DNA of 64,000 bases, taken from Candidatus Heimdallarchaeota archaeon. GTDB lineage: Archaea; Asgardarchaeota; Heimdallarchaeia; Heimdallarchaeales; Kariarchaeaceae. The DNA lies in NCBI GenBank assembly GCA_026702845.1, contig JADCLS010000014.1:62001-126000 (forward strand). The letters run 5' to 3'. Of this stretch, positions 25,690 through 35,414 are shown piece after piece. Under the pieces are notes generated by a model. It saw nothing but the letters and a program-made list of their open reading frames with translations. It searched no databases and was not told where the DNA came from. How positions within the stretch are numbered: the stretch's first letter is position 1; the number at the start of each line of letters is the position of its first letter. The position numbers and the translations under genes were made by a program.

Positions 25690-26958
25690 TCATTCAAAAA
25701 AGAACTCTGTGGTTATCTTAGTATCGATATATTCCTTTACTTGTATCAATTGATCTGCATTTCCCTTCCATTCTGAGATTAACTGTCCAAATTGATTTCC
25801 CAATTCTTTATTAAGATCTTTAACAAATTGCCTTAATTCAGGATAGATAAATGTGGTAACACTAACGATGAAAAAATTATATTCAGAACTGTTCTCCATG
25901 ATGACTGAATTCCCATCAATCTTGATCTCGTTAATAAGACCTTTAATTGGTGATACCTTCTCTTGAAAGGCAATCTTTACTGCGGATAATATGCCGGCAA
26001 AGAGAATACTATCTGATTTTATCGATTCTGTGTTTTGAGATAATCCTATCTCATTATAATGAAATAATCGCCCATCAGTAGTAGAAAAGATAAAACTAGG
26101 AGGGGTCATAGGTAATAAATAACGAATTGAAGTACGATGAATATCTAGCGTTTGCATAATTGCATCCTCATCTATGTTTCCAGCTTTTAAATCATTGATC
26201 ATTGAAATGAATTCCCGAATTTTCAATGCTTTAACTGAGGTCATCTCGTTATTCTCGGATAGTAAAGCTCGTTTTGCATAGTGAATATTCTCAAGAATGT
26301 GGTTGAGGTATTGTTTATCAGTTAATTGTTTACTAGTAACATACTCGATAAGTTCGAGAGCTACTGTTAATGCCCTCCAAGCATATGCATATGCTTGATT
26401 GTTGTCATTTGAGTAATTATACAAATTTGATGCTTGACTGAGATCTTTGAAGTACATTAACTGAATATCTCTATTTTTCTTAGCTAGTTCAGCCATCTTC
26501 AATTCATTCTCAGCAACTATATACATTTTTTCTGCCATTGAGAAAAATTGAAGAGAGAGCGAAAGATAATGTACTGATTCATAACTAATTCCTAGCTGAA
26601 AAAAGTAATTTCCCAGAACTTTGTATTTCTCATTTCTATCTCCATAATATTCCAAATTAGATTTACATATCCCTATATGGATTTGTATCAGAGCCATCGT
26701 TCGATAGTCATATGTTTTAGAGATGAATGTAAGTGCCATATCAAAATTGATAAGGGCTGTATCATAATTCTCCATTTTCAAATAAATATTTCCAATTTTA
26801 AAATAAATATCTCCTGTCACACACTGATACTCCATTTCATCTCTCTGTTGAGTGATGGTCTTCAATTCTTGAAGAGTATTAAGTGCTTCATCAATTGAAC
26901 CTATATCCTCGAATTTTTCAGCTTTCAACAATATTTTTTCAATATCAGTGTATTTCAA
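25690..26958 (-). CDS. TPR protein with C-terminal longin/roadblock-like domain
   Basis: The 422-residue product has helical TPR-like repeats over residues 1-230 (for example IYLKMENYDTALINFDMAL), a linker, and an alpha/beta domain from about 285 to the end: FIFSTTDGRL strand, LFAGILSAVK helix, GNSVIMENS and YNFFIVSVT strands, then a long helix with QFGQLISEW. That order (strand-helix-strands-helix, with SDSILFAG) resembles the small longin/roadblock-like domains common in Asgard archaea, usually linked to small GTPases. The domain call is inference from pattern. Possibly a signalling scaffold. Confidence 0.6.
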   Translation of the reverse strand: MKYTDIEKILLKAEKFEDIGSIDEALNTLQELKTITQQRDEMEYQCVTGDIYFKIGNIYLKMENYDTALINFDMALTFISKTYDYRTMALIQIHIGICKSNLEYYGDRNEKYKVLGNYFFQLGISYESVHYLSLSLQFFSMAEKMYIVAENELKMAELAKKNRDIQLMYFKDLSQASNLYNYSNDNNQAYAYAWRALTVALELIEYVTSKQLTDKQYLNHILENIHYAKRALLSENNEMTSVKALKIREFISMINDLKAGNIDEDAIMQTLDIHRTSIRYLLPMTPPSFIFSTTDGRLFHYNEIGLSQNTESIKSDSILFAGILSAVKIAFQEKVSPIKGLINEIKIDGNSVIMENSSEYNFFIVSVTTFIYPELRQFVKDLNKELGNQFGQLISEWKGNADQLIQVKEYIDTKITTEFFFE

Positions 26959-27036
26959 TTAATTGACTTCATTAATTCACTTATATATGAATGGTGCCCT
27001 AAACTTGTTAAAATGCAGGTTTTAAGGGGCTAAATG

Positions 27037-28491
27037 TTAAAAAACAGAAGTCTTCTCAAGCATTTTCAGGTATTCACATAATTCCTCATTTACCTTTTTA
27101 GCATCCGATTTTATCATTTCTTGCCATGTAGATAACTCCTTTTCCAAGTTATTCCTATGGAAGGCGATTTCGACCTTGTACAAGTCAAGATCATGCATAT
27201 TTGCGAGCTGTTCTGCTCGTTCAAGGAAATAATCTGATTCTATAACATTATTTGTAATTAGTGATAATTTGGATTGCAGAATAAGGCATTTGATCTGCAT
27301 AGGGTAAGCATTCTGTGATTCGACAGTCATATAGATTTGATCTGTCAAAGAAATTATCTCGTCAAAAATTATTTCACCACCTGTGATACTCATCTCTTCT
27401 ATGAGTAGCTCACAGAGATTGATCATAATAAATAGTGATTTTTCGACTTCTAAAATGTCCATGGTTAGCACGTATTCAAATATTTGCTGAGCTTGTACCC
27501 TTTCTCGCAATCTGTTACCTGTTTTAAGAATAACTGCCTCCGCGATTCTTGCATTCTGTTCAATGAATTGATTATCACTTTTCTCATTAAGTATCACCAA
27601 CTCATTCATGTATTCTTCAGGATCAGCACAATATTCTTGAGAGTTAATGATCATTAGTAACAGTAAATCCGCAGTCTTGAGATCATTTCCAATCATGTGT
27701 CGAATGTTTAATGCTTCGATAAACGTTGAATGTGCCTGATCATATTTACCTTGTACATACTGCAGGTGACCAATATTTGTTAAAGTTGAGGCAATTTCCT
27801 GTTTATCTAGATATTTTTGATGAATTATCAGACTTCTATTGAAATACTCCATGGCCTCTGGGTAATAACCTTGAATTCTAAGAATATTACCAATATTGTT
27901 CAGATCAGATGCTATTTCGGGTTCATTTTCTATTTTTTCATCAAGTTCGAGTGATTTTTGATAATATATCATTGCCTCATTTAATTGCCCACGATATTGA
28001 TAAATTATGGCAATATGATTGAGTGACTCTGCAATATGACGTATATCCCCTTGTAATTCGAATATGTACATGGATTTGAGGAAATTTTGCAAAGCCCAGT
28101 CTGGATCTCCAAGATTGAGATAAATCATTCCCTTGATATTGTAGAATTTACCTAAATATTGTTGATCAAAATATTCTTCTCCAAATTCTCGGATAAGTTC
28201 CTCTCCATCCTCAAGAATCTCCAATGCTTCTTCAAATTTACCTAATCTCCATAAAGCTTGACAAACAACATACTTAGCTGCAATCTGTACTTTAATATCG
28301 CCAGTACGCTTAGAAAGATGGATGGATTCATAACCATTTAGCAATGCTTGTTGATAATCAGATAATTTATCGTCTAACTCACTTAATAGAATAAGAACTT
28401 GGGTTGTGATAGTCATGGAACTCAGTATTTGTCTGGCCTGGATGTATTTTCCATGTAACATTAGCAATTTTACCTGTTCAAGCAATTGCAC
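27037..28491 (-). CDS. Tetratricopeptide repeat protein
   Basis: The 484-residue product consists almost entirely of helical pairs. At least six clear TPR units occur, with the typical YY..AL pattern: GQLNEAMIYYQKSLELDE, GYYPEAMEYFNRSLIIHQ and GKYDQAHSTFIEALNIRH at about residues 150-270. No enzymatic domain, signal or membrane segment is visible, so a cytosolic protein-interaction scaffold is likely. It is next to another TPR gene on the same strand, 78 bp away. Confidence 0.85.
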   Translation of the reverse strand: MQLLEQVKLLMLHGKYIQARQILSSMTITTQVLILLSELDDKLSDYQQALLNGYESIHLSKRTGDIKVQIAAKYVVCQALWRLGKFEEALEILEDGEELIREFGEEYFDQQYLGKFYNIKGMIYLNLGDPDWALQNFLKSMYIFELQGDIRHIAESLNHIAIIYQYRGQLNEAMIYYQKSLELDEKIENEPEIASDLNNIGNILRIQGYYPEAMEYFNRSLIIHQKYLDKQEIASTLTNIGHLQYVQGKYDQAHSTFIEALNIRHMIGNDLKTADLLLLMIINSQEYCADPEEYMNELVILNEKSDNQFIEQNARIAEAVILKTGNRLRERVQAQQIFEYVLTMDILEVEKSLFIMINLCELLIEEMSITGGEIIFDEIISLTDQIYMTVESQNAYPMQIKCLILQSKLSLITNNVIESDYFLERAEQLANMHDLDLYKVEIAFHRNNLEKELSTWQEMIKSDAKKVNEELCEYLKMLEKTSVF

Positions 28492-28646
28492 TCATACCAA
28501 TGTGCAACCATGGATATTTTAAAGGTATGTATAACTAAAAAGAAATGCATCTATTTCAAAAAAAAAAAATCAATTAGCTAACAATAGCTGAGGTTTTCTT
28601 GTACATGGTACAATTATTTATTAAAGTTTTAATGATACTACAATTA

Positions 28647-28844
28647 ATGAATCCTTCAAACAGGAAAAATATCAAACTCGGTCAGAAAGTACAAGTAGTG
28701 GAGAAGCAAAATCAGAAGAATGGAAAACTCACAGAGGGTATCGTCGCTAAAATTCTAACAAATTCTGCTAATCATCCACATGGTATTAAAGTGAAATTAG
28801 AGTCAGGGAAAGTAGGTCGAGTGAAAATCATAGAAAGTGAATAA
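28647..28844 (+). CDS. ywbE: YwbE family small basic protein
   Basis: The 65-residue product matches the YwbE family closely: NRKNIKLGQKVQVV, then GKLTEGIVAKILTNS, HPHGIKVKLESG and VGRVK. The fold is a small KOW/SH3-like barrel; function is unknown, nucleic-acid binding has been suggested from the fold. I chose the ATG at 28647 because the family starts with N-R just after Met and because a TATA-like TTATTTATTAAAG at about 28612-28624 precedes it by a suitable distance. Confidence 0.85.
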   Translation: MNPSNRKNIKLGQKVQVVEKQNQKNGKLTEGIVAKILTNSANHPHGIKVKLESGKVGRVKIIESE

Positions 28845-28894
28845 ATGATATCCCCATTCACATTCAATATATATTAGATAAGTAATGGTAATTC

Positions 28895-29329
28895 ATGGAT
28901 AATTTCATCATTTCTAATGATCCTAGTGATGTTGATGTGATAAAACTACATAATTTCCTTGCCTATCGCTCATATTGGGCAAAGAATATCCCTCTTCAGA
29001 CAGTTGAGCAATCAATACGGGGATCATTGTGTTTCAGTTTATTAGAGGGTAATAATTTTATAGGATTTGCGAGAACAATAACTGATCGTTCTACTTTTGC
29101 ATATCTAGCTGATGTTTATATCGAAGAAGAATACAGAGGAATGGGTTTAGGTAAGAAAATCATTCAAGCTGTGATGGATCATCCAGATCATCAGGATATA
29201 CGAACATGGGTATTATTCACTGCTGATGCTCATGAATTATATCGGCAATTTGGTTGGGAAGTGATGAATCAACCTGAGAAAGTTATGGTTATCCGTGGTG
29301 GCCCTTCCTTTTATCCCGAATTAAGGTGA
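28895..29329 (+). CDS. GNAT family N-acetyltransferase
   Basis: A 144-residue compact GNAT. The acetyl-CoA loop is in EEEYRGMGLGKKII (near residue 85), preceded by the LADVYI strand and followed by LYRQFGW. It resembles the small bacterial/archaeal YjgM-like or arylamine-type GNATs. Its stop overlaps the endonuclease V start by GTGA, implying coupled translation. Confidence 0.85.
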   Translation: MDNFIISNDPSDVDVIKLHNFLAYRSYWAKNIPLQTVEQSIRGSLCFSLLEGNNFIGFARTITDRSTFAYLADVYIEEEYRGMGLGKKIIQAVMDHPDHQDIRTWVLFTADAHELYRQFGWEVMNQPEKVMVIRGGPSFYPELR

Positions 29330-29970
29330 AATCAATGAATATTGATGAGATGATCAATATCCAGAATTCCCTACAGAAACAGGTGCAAGAAGGCGAAGTA
29401 GATTCTATTTCTCTTATTGCAGGATTTGATATCTCATTCAAAGACAATATTGGCGTTGGAGCACTTGTTGTATTCAAGGAAAAAGAGATTGTTGACATCA
29501 AATATCATGTAGCAGAAATCGATGTAGAATATATTCCTGGCTTATTAGCATTTAGAGAATTGCCAATTTTTTTGGAGTGTTGGAAACAACTCACATCAAA
29601 ACCTGATCTCGTCGTTTTCGATGGTCATGGAAAGATTCATCCACGACGGATGGGAATAGCTACACAAGCATCATTTTCAATTAATACTCCAACATTTGGT
29701 ATAGCTAAAGAGCCGTACATAGGAGAGTATGATGAGCCTGAGAGAATATTAGGAAATTATACACTTGTTAGAGATGGAGATGAAGTACTTGGAGCTGCTC
29801 TCTGTACTCGTGATGGATCGAAGCCAATTTTTGTCTCAGTTGGTAATTTGATGAATCTACAACAGGTAATTACTCTAACTCTGAAGTATTCAGATGGTAG
29901 TGCTCGAATCCCTATCCTCACCTTACTTCCGGATCAATACTCAAGAAAATATATCAATAACATGCAATGA
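29326..29970 (+). CDS. nfi: Endonuclease V
   Basis: Cuts DNA near deoxyinosine, the product of adenine deamination. The 214-residue product has the first metal aspartate in AGFDISF (near residue 32), FRELPIFLECW, and the signature FDGHGKIHPRRMGIAT (near residue 100). Most family members have a His two residues further on; here the sequence is GIATQASF, with Gln in that place. GTG start at 29326 overlaps the upstream acetyltransferase stop. A C-terminal cap of usual length is present. Confidence 0.92.
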   Translation: MKSMNIDEMINIQNSLQKQVQEGEVDSISLIAGFDISFKDNIGVGALVVFKEKEIVDIKYHVAEIDVEYIPGLLAFRELPIFLECWKQLTSKPDLVVFDGHGKIHPRRMGIATQASFSINTPTFGIAKEPYIGEYDEPERILGNYTLVRDGDEVLGAALCTRDGSKPIFVSVGNLMNLQQVITLTLKYSDGSARIPILTLLPDQYSRKYINNMQ

Positions 29971-30222
29971 TGAGTATAATATTAGAAATTTAGAGCAAAA
30001 TCATGCAATCTATATTATTGAGTTTGTTATGTTGCTTTGAAGATAAAAAATTACAATTAGTTAAGAGTACTATATTATTATTCCACAACCATAATTTCAA
30101 CCAATGTGTAAGAAGCATTCTAATGTTTTTGACATCTTGAGCTAATTATTGGATAATTTCATATCATTGAATATTATTTTCTGCTCCACAAGGATTTATT
30201 AATAGTGGTCGAATAGTAATTC
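29971..30222. other. AT-rich intergenic spacer
   Basis: About 250 bp with no RNA gene or repeat recognised. A TTTATTAATAG-like TATA element at about 30194-30205 probably serves the next gene. Confidence 0.4.
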
Positions 30223-30933
30223 ATGTCATTTAGAGAAAGTATTACTTTTCAAGAAAATCAAGTAAATCGGATATTTATTTGCCCTATAGACAACTCTGAG
30301 TATGATTTGGATGAAATTGATGAATTAGTACAATCTAAAGGATATGCTGAATGCTCAATTTGTATTGAAAATGATAGATTGACCTTATTTGGTCAAAATC
30401 CTTTACATAATTTTGGCCCAGATGAAATTCTTGTAATCGATAATCCTACTTCCAGAGAAGAGTATTATTCAGCACTTTCAACGTTAACCAAAATATCAAA
30501 ATTTGAAGATTCATTTCTTGAGGATGCTGAAAGTGCATTATTCAAAGAATTCAGTCTTTTTGATATAAGGAAGGATAATATTCTCATTAAACGTGAGGAT
30601 AATGAATTAATTGGTTATATTACTAGTTCAAGGTTATTTGATCATCAAAATCGATTTACCAGAAAAGCTTATCAAAATGCAAGAAAAGAATACCAAGTAT
30701 TAGGAGTTGAACTTCTAAATTTAAGAATTGGCCAAATCTATGTTGTTCCATGGTCACGATCCAATGGTTTTGCTAAGAGGATGATTCGAAAATTCATCAA
30801 TAGGAATAATATCAAAGATTCAAATGCATTTTATGTAGAGCATATGAATTCATCATCGACATCACTATTTAATAATATTGAATACTTCAAAATAGCACAA
30901 GATCATCAATACAGTATACTAAGTCACAAATAA
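30223..30933 (+). CDS. GNAT-like acetyltransferase, divergent
   Basis: The 236-residue product has an unfamiliar N-terminal 80 residues and a C-terminal half with the GNAT strand-loop-helix: QIYVVPWSRSNGFAKRMIRKF near residue 165, followed by FYVEHMNSSS and a final YFKIAQDHQY strand. The acetyl-CoA loop is less canonical than usual. Substrate unknown. GNAT call moderate. Confidence 0.6.
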   Translation: MSFRESITFQENQVNRIFICPIDNSEYDLDEIDELVQSKGYAECSICIENDRLTLFGQNPLHNFGPDEILVIDNPTSREEYYSALSTLTKISKFEDSFLEDAESALFKEFSLFDIRKDNILIKREDNELIGYITSSRLFDHQNRFTRKAYQNARKEYQVLGVELLNLRIGQIYVVPWSRSNGFAKRMIRKFINRNNIKDSNAFYVEHMNSSSTSLFNNIEYFKIAQDHQYSILSHK

Positions 30934-30995
30934 TCAATCCATATTTTTGATAATAATGCAAATATATTCATATCTCATTTAAAATTAAGAGAGTT

Positions 30996-32651
30996 ATGTA
31001 TGAAGATATAATTGATCGATGGAAGCAATTTCATCCATTAGATTGTCATGGTTTGGGAATTCATGAATTTGATGGAGAGATACCAGATTACTCTCTACAA
31101 GGTATAGCAAAAAGAATAGAGGAAATCAAGTCTGATCTTAATGTATTACGATCATTGGAGGAACCAATTGATAAGATTGAAAGATATGAGTATAATTTAT
31201 TAATTTCAACATTAGAAATTGAGTTATACGATTTGGATATTAACAAAGAGTATCTAAAATCACCTATTCCCTATGTATTCAGCTGGTTCAATCCATTAAG
31301 TATAATAGAGAATTCATTCACCATGCGTAGTTATGATACCATCAATAATAGAGTTAAATCAATTACTAAATTAGAAAACAATATTCCTCGCTTCATTGAA
31401 GTGGCAATTAATAATCTACAAGGAAAATCTATGTCTAAGGTCAAAATTAAATCCGCTCTTGAATTTTTAGAGGGTAATTTAGCCTATTACAAAGATGACC
31501 TAATTTCATTTATTACCCAAATTGAAGAAGAATCATTGATTCAAGAATGGTCACTGGCAAATGAGAAAACAATAGAGGCAATGGAGCAATTCATTGATTT
31601 TCTTAAGGAATCGATCAAAGAAGCACATGATGAGTTTGCACTTGGAGAAGAAGAATTCATAGAGATGTTATCAAAAACAGAAGGAATGGATGCAACTCTT
31701 CTATCTGCAGATTATCTACTGAAAATTGGTGAAGCAGATCTAAACCGAAATTTCTCATTACTACAGCAAATTGCAGATGCAAAAACTAATGGGAATATTA
31801 AGGAATTATTAAAAGAAATTGAAATGGATTATCCAGCTCCAGAAGATTTACTCAGCTATACAGAGATGACACTTGAGAGGACAAAACGTTATGTGATGGA
31901 ATCTGATCTAGTTTCAGTTCCTGTTGATAATCAATGCAAAGCAATCTATACACCGAAATCTATGAGAAATTTTGCATTTGCAGCTATGGATACTCCAGGA
32001 GCATTTGAAAAACCTGAGGCATCAGAGGCATATTACTGGGTAACTCCTCCTGAACCCACTTGGAGTGAAGAGAAAACATCCAGTTATATGACGCAATTCA
32101 ATAAATCTGCTTTTGAATCGATAACCATTCATGAGGCATGGCCTGGTCATTATTTGCAGCTATTATATAATAACACTGCAGAATCTACCATCGCAAAAAT
32201 GTTTGCTTACTCCTATGCAATGATAGAGGGTTGGGCACATTACACAGAGGAGATGATAATTGAAAGTGGCTATGCACCTTTTGATCAAGATAATCTTCGT
32301 GTGGGTCAGCTACTTGAGGCATTGGTTAGAAATGTTAGATTTGTAGTTGCAGTAAGGATGCATTGTAGAGAGATGAGCATTGAGGAGGCTACTGAAATGT
32401 TCATCACCAAAGCATTTCTTAATCCTTTCAGTGCTCAACTAGAAGCTAAACGAGGTACCATAGACCCCATGTACTTAAATTACACATTAGGTAAACTCAT
32501 GATCAAGAAACTCCTTGAGGATTATAAGAAAGAAAAAGGAGATGAATTTGATCTAAAATCTTTTCATAATGAATTACTTAGTTTTGGTAGTCCTCCTATA
32601 TCTGTCTTGCGAACGATGATGCTTGAAAATCCTAAATCCGAAATACTATAA
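30996..32651 (+). CDS. DUF885 family metallopeptidase-like protein
   Basis: The 551-residue helical product has the DUF885 signature HEAWPGHYLQ (His379, Glu380), a variant zinc-metallopeptidase motif, with a downstream EGWAHYTEEM that likely provides another metal ligand, and a late KRGTIDPMYLNYTLGK segment. No signal peptide, so cytosolic. DUF885 members are thought to be zinc carboxypeptidase-like enzymes; substrates are mostly unknown. It converges on the PspC gene with no gap. Confidence 0.88.
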   Translation: MYEDIIDRWKQFHPLDCHGLGIHEFDGEIPDYSLQGIAKRIEEIKSDLNVLRSLEEPIDKIERYEYNLLISTLEIELYDLDINKEYLKSPIPYVFSWFNPLSIIENSFTMRSYDTINNRVKSITKLENNIPRFIEVAINNLQGKSMSKVKIKSALEFLEGNLAYYKDDLISFITQIEEESLIQEWSLANEKTIEAMEQFIDFLKESIKEAHDEFALGEEEFIEMLSKTEGMDATLLSADYLLKIGEADLNRNFSLLQQIADAKTNGNIKELLKEIEMDYPAPEDLLSYTEMTLERTKRYVMESDLVSVPVDNQCKAIYTPKSMRNFAFAAMDTPGAFEKPEASEAYYWVTPPEPTWSEEKTSSYMTQFNKSAFESITIHEAWPGHYLQLLYNNTAESTIAKMFAYSYAMIEGWAHYTEEMIIESGYAPFDQDNLRVGQLLEALVRNVRFVVAVRMHCREMSIEEATEMFITKAFLNPFSAQLEAKRGTIDPMYLNYTLGKLMIKKLLEDYKKEKGDEFDLKSFHNELLSFGSPPISVLRTMMLENPKSEIL

Positions 32652-32939
32652 TTAGGATCCACTAGGATAAAATTCTGCTTTTTTAGAATATTCTGGTAGT
32701 ACAACAATACATACCAAATACAAAATAATTCCTGCACCACCAGCTAGGGTGAATAATACCCAAAGAAGTCTAACAATGGTTACATCAATATTCAAGTATA
32801 AGGCAAAGCCTGAACAAATTCCATCAATCATCTTATCTGGACCTTTAGTTAATTGCCTTGTTGTAACATAATTCACGGTAGTTCCGCAATTAGGGCAGAA
32901 TTGACCTTCAAAATTGGTTCCACATTGACCACATATCAT
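32652..32939 (-). CDS. Zinc ribbon plus PspC-domain membrane protein
   Basis: A 95-residue product: an N-terminal zinc ribbon (CGQC and CPNC, residues 3-22) followed by a PspC domain with two hydrophobic stretches (MIDGICSGFALYLNID and LLWVLFTLAGGAGIILY). PspC proteins sense membrane stress in bacteria; archaeal roles are unknown. I chose the ATG at 32939 (MICGQC) because it starts directly at the ribbon; an in-frame ATG at 32960 adds seven residues. Confidence 0.82.
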   Translation of the reverse strand: MICGQCGTNFEGQFCPNCGTTVNYVTTRQLTKGPDKMIDGICSGFALYLNIDVTIVRLLWVLFTLAGGAGIILYLVCIVVLPEYSKKAEFYPSGS

Positions 32940-33085
32940 AAGTGGAAATTGCAGAAACAACTATTTTAATGTAAATAATGGCTAATCATCAGAAAGATGA
33001 AACTCGAAGATAAAAATCACAATATCGGCAATATCTTCTTGATATCTAAACCTAAATTGAAATATATCCACTATCATCTAAGGTC

Positions 33086-34339
33086 ATGGATGAAGCTAAT
33101 AAGGCACAGAGATCATATACTTTGCAAATATTGATTCTGACTGTATCCTTACTTATTGTAAACACTGGTTTTGGAATTGTATTCCCTGTATTTCCGAAAT
33201 TTTTGCAATATTTGGGTGGGGGAGACGCTGCGGACCTAGGATTACTTGCTGCTACATATGGTGTAACCTACATGATAGCCTCTCCTATTTTTGGGAACCT
33301 GGCAGATAAGTTTGGTAAGAAGCAAGTGATCCTATTCGGTTTATTTGGATTTATCATCTCCAATCTTATTTATGTGTTGGCCACGAGTGTATCAATTTTA
33401 TACATAGCTCGAGCTATAGAGGGAATTTTCTCTGCTGCTGTGTTTCCTCCCAGTATGGCACTAATAACCACACTTGCACCTGCTGAGAAAAAAGGAAAAT
33501 ATATTGGCTATCTAGCCGCTGGCCAAACCACAGGGATAATCATCGGGCCTGTACTTGGTGGATTTTTACTCGATGGATTTACAGTATTTGGTTTGACATT
33601 GGTAGGTACCATTCATCTTCCTTTTTATACCAGCGTGGGAATAGGCATTATTGCCTTTCTCTTTGCATTGATATTCATTGAAAACTCAGGATCTAAGGTA
33701 ATTATTAAAGCAGAGCGTTCCAATGGTTTCAATCTGCAGGTAAAGGAGACTCTTCAAAAGCAATATTATGTACTTCCTAATCCTAAATCTATCTTTATGC
33801 TTCTTGTGATTGTTGAGATTTTCGCTTTGAGTGCTTGGTTAATAGTAGAACCTGGATTTGTTTTCCATTTTTATGACAATCTATTCCTATCGCCTACTGA
33901 TTTTGGTATATGGGTTGCAATGTATGGTACAATTGCAGTTCTCGGACAAACTTTATTTGGGAATTTATCTGATAAATATGGTAGATTGAAAATTATGTAT
34001 CTTGGACAGATTTTATCACTTTTGTTTTACTTACTGCTACCTTTGGCAAAGACTATGGTTCCACTATTACTGGTCGTACCTCTAGTTGGTTTAGGTTCTG
34101 CACTACGAGAACCAGCAACAAAGGCATTACTCTCTGATGTGAGTAAAGAGGAACACCGAGCTACAGTTTTTGGCATTGAATCAGGATTTATGAGTATTGC
34201 TCAGATATTTCCACCTATCATTGGAGGTATTCTCTATGAGGCACAAGGTATTGCATTGATATTTATTCTCGGAATCGGTTTCGCCACAATTAACCTATTC
34301 CTCATTCCATTCCTCAAATTCCAAAAGATTGTTGAATAA
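33086..34339 (+). CDS. Major facilitator superfamily transporter (drug-efflux-like)
   Basis: A 417-residue, 12-helix protein. MFS motif A is in GNLADKFGKKQVI (near residue 72) and repeated as GNLSDKYGRLKIM (near 292), and helix 5 has the antiporter-type GPVLGGF (near 155), the C motif of drug/proton antiporters. Substrate not predictable. Its own promoter is likely in the 125 bp upstream, shared divergently with the PspC gene. Confidence 0.87.
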   Translation: MDEANKAQRSYTLQILILTVSLLIVNTGFGIVFPVFPKFLQYLGGGDAADLGLLAATYGVTYMIASPIFGNLADKFGKKQVILFGLFGFIISNLIYVLATSVSILYIARAIEGIFSAAVFPPSMALITTLAPAEKKGKYIGYLAAGQTTGIIIGPVLGGFLLDGFTVFGLTLVGTIHLPFYTSVGIGIIAFLFALIFIENSGSKVIIKAERSNGFNLQVKETLQKQYYVLPNPKSIFMLLVIVEIFALSAWLIVEPGFVFHFYDNLFLSPTDFGIWVAMYGTIAVLGQTLFGNLSDKYGRLKIMYLGQILSLLFYLLLPLAKTMVPLLLVVPLVGLGSALREPATKALLSDVSKEEHRATVFGIESGFMSIAQIFPPIIGGILYEAQGIALIFILGIGFATINLFLIPFLKFQKIVE

Positions 34340-34431
34340 GAATATTTGTGTAAGTAATAAAGATATTTGCGATCAGTACACCTTTATTTAGGGAATAAAG
34401 CTATAAGCGATGCGAACATAATTTTCCATAG

Positions 34432-35412
34432 ATGGAGATCAATCAAGAAGTCATAGATTGGCTGCTAAAACAAGACCCTTCAATAGTATTTCAAACAAAA
34501 CGAGATCTCCTTGAATTATCTGAATCAGAATGGTATCAAGATAGACAAAATATTACGAAATACGGTTGGGGTAAAAAGCTCCTTGAACTTCAACAACCTT
34601 CTGGACGGTGGGGAGTTGAGGATAATGATAAGGATTTCAAATATGGGAAGGGTATATATGGTCCAAAATATATCAGCACGACTTATACTCTGTTATTATT
34701 GCGACGATTGGAGATGATGCATAACAATCAAATTCATTTAGGATGCGGTGAGTTACTTAAATCAAAATATGTTTCTCACTTACTTAACATAGATCATGAT
34801 TTACATACTCCATCTAGTAAGGATAATCCCAAGGATTTATGTATTCCAGCAATTTTTTTAGGCATCATGGTGCATTTCGATTTTGGTAAACAATATTATG
34901 ATAGAATGCTAAAAGAGATAGAAATATGTACACTGAATACTGGTGGATGGAATTGTAGATCTCAAAAAGATCAAGCAGTGAAACATTTCTCTGTACACAC
35001 TACTATTAATGTTTTAGAAGCTTTGGCCCTAATTCATGCAAAATATCCTCAATACAGAAAACGAATAAAAGAAATTACTGATCCTGCACACGAGGCATTA
35101 CTAATTCATGAACTATATAAATCACATAGAACTAAGGAAACTATTCACCCCTCGTTTATTGATATTACATTTCCACAACGTTATAGGTATAATATACTTG
35201 GTGCTCTTGATTATTTTCAATCAATAAATTTTCCTTATGATGAACGAATGGAAGATGCATTGACAATAGTACGGAATAAGAGCAATAAAGGATTTTGGAA
35301 TAAAGGTACGCAATTTGGGGGTCTCATTCATTTTTCACTTGATGTAGCACGACAACCGAGTGCATTCAACACTCTTCGAGCATTACGTGTCCTAAAGAAG
35401 TACTCTGACTGA
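34432..35412 (+). CDS. Terpene cyclase/prenyltransferase-fold (alpha-alpha barrel) protein
   Basis: The 326-residue helical product carries repeats of the squalene-hopene cyclase/protein prenyltransferase type: LQQPSGRWGVED near residue 57, TLNTGGWNCRS near 166 and KSNKGFWNKG near 285. The cyclase DxDD motif and the prenyltransferase zinc site are not evident, so catalytic activity cannot be assumed. Soluble. Its tail is 2 bp from the convergent surface protein gene. Confidence 0.62.
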   Translation: MEINQEVIDWLLKQDPSIVFQTKRDLLELSESEWYQDRQNITKYGWGKKLLELQQPSGRWGVEDNDKDFKYGKGIYGPKYISTTYTLLLLRRLEMMHNNQIHLGCGELLKSKYVSHLLNIDHDLHTPSSKDNPKDLCIPAIFLGIMVHFDFGKQYYDRMLKEIEICTLNTGGWNCRSQKDQAVKHFSVHTTINVLEALALIHAKYPQYRKRIKEITDPAHEALLIHELYKSHRTKETIHPSFIDITFPQRYRYNILGALDYFQSINFPYDERMEDALTIVRNKSNKGFWNKGTQFGGLIHFSLDVARQPSAFNTLRALRVLKKYSD

Positions 35413-35414
35413 TG

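Noticed and set aside
34432..35412. Calling the alpha-alpha barrel protein a squalene-hopene cyclase or prenyltransferase.
   Set aside because: The cyclase DxDD and prenyltransferase metal residues are not visible and it is much shorter than cyclases; only the fold is supported.
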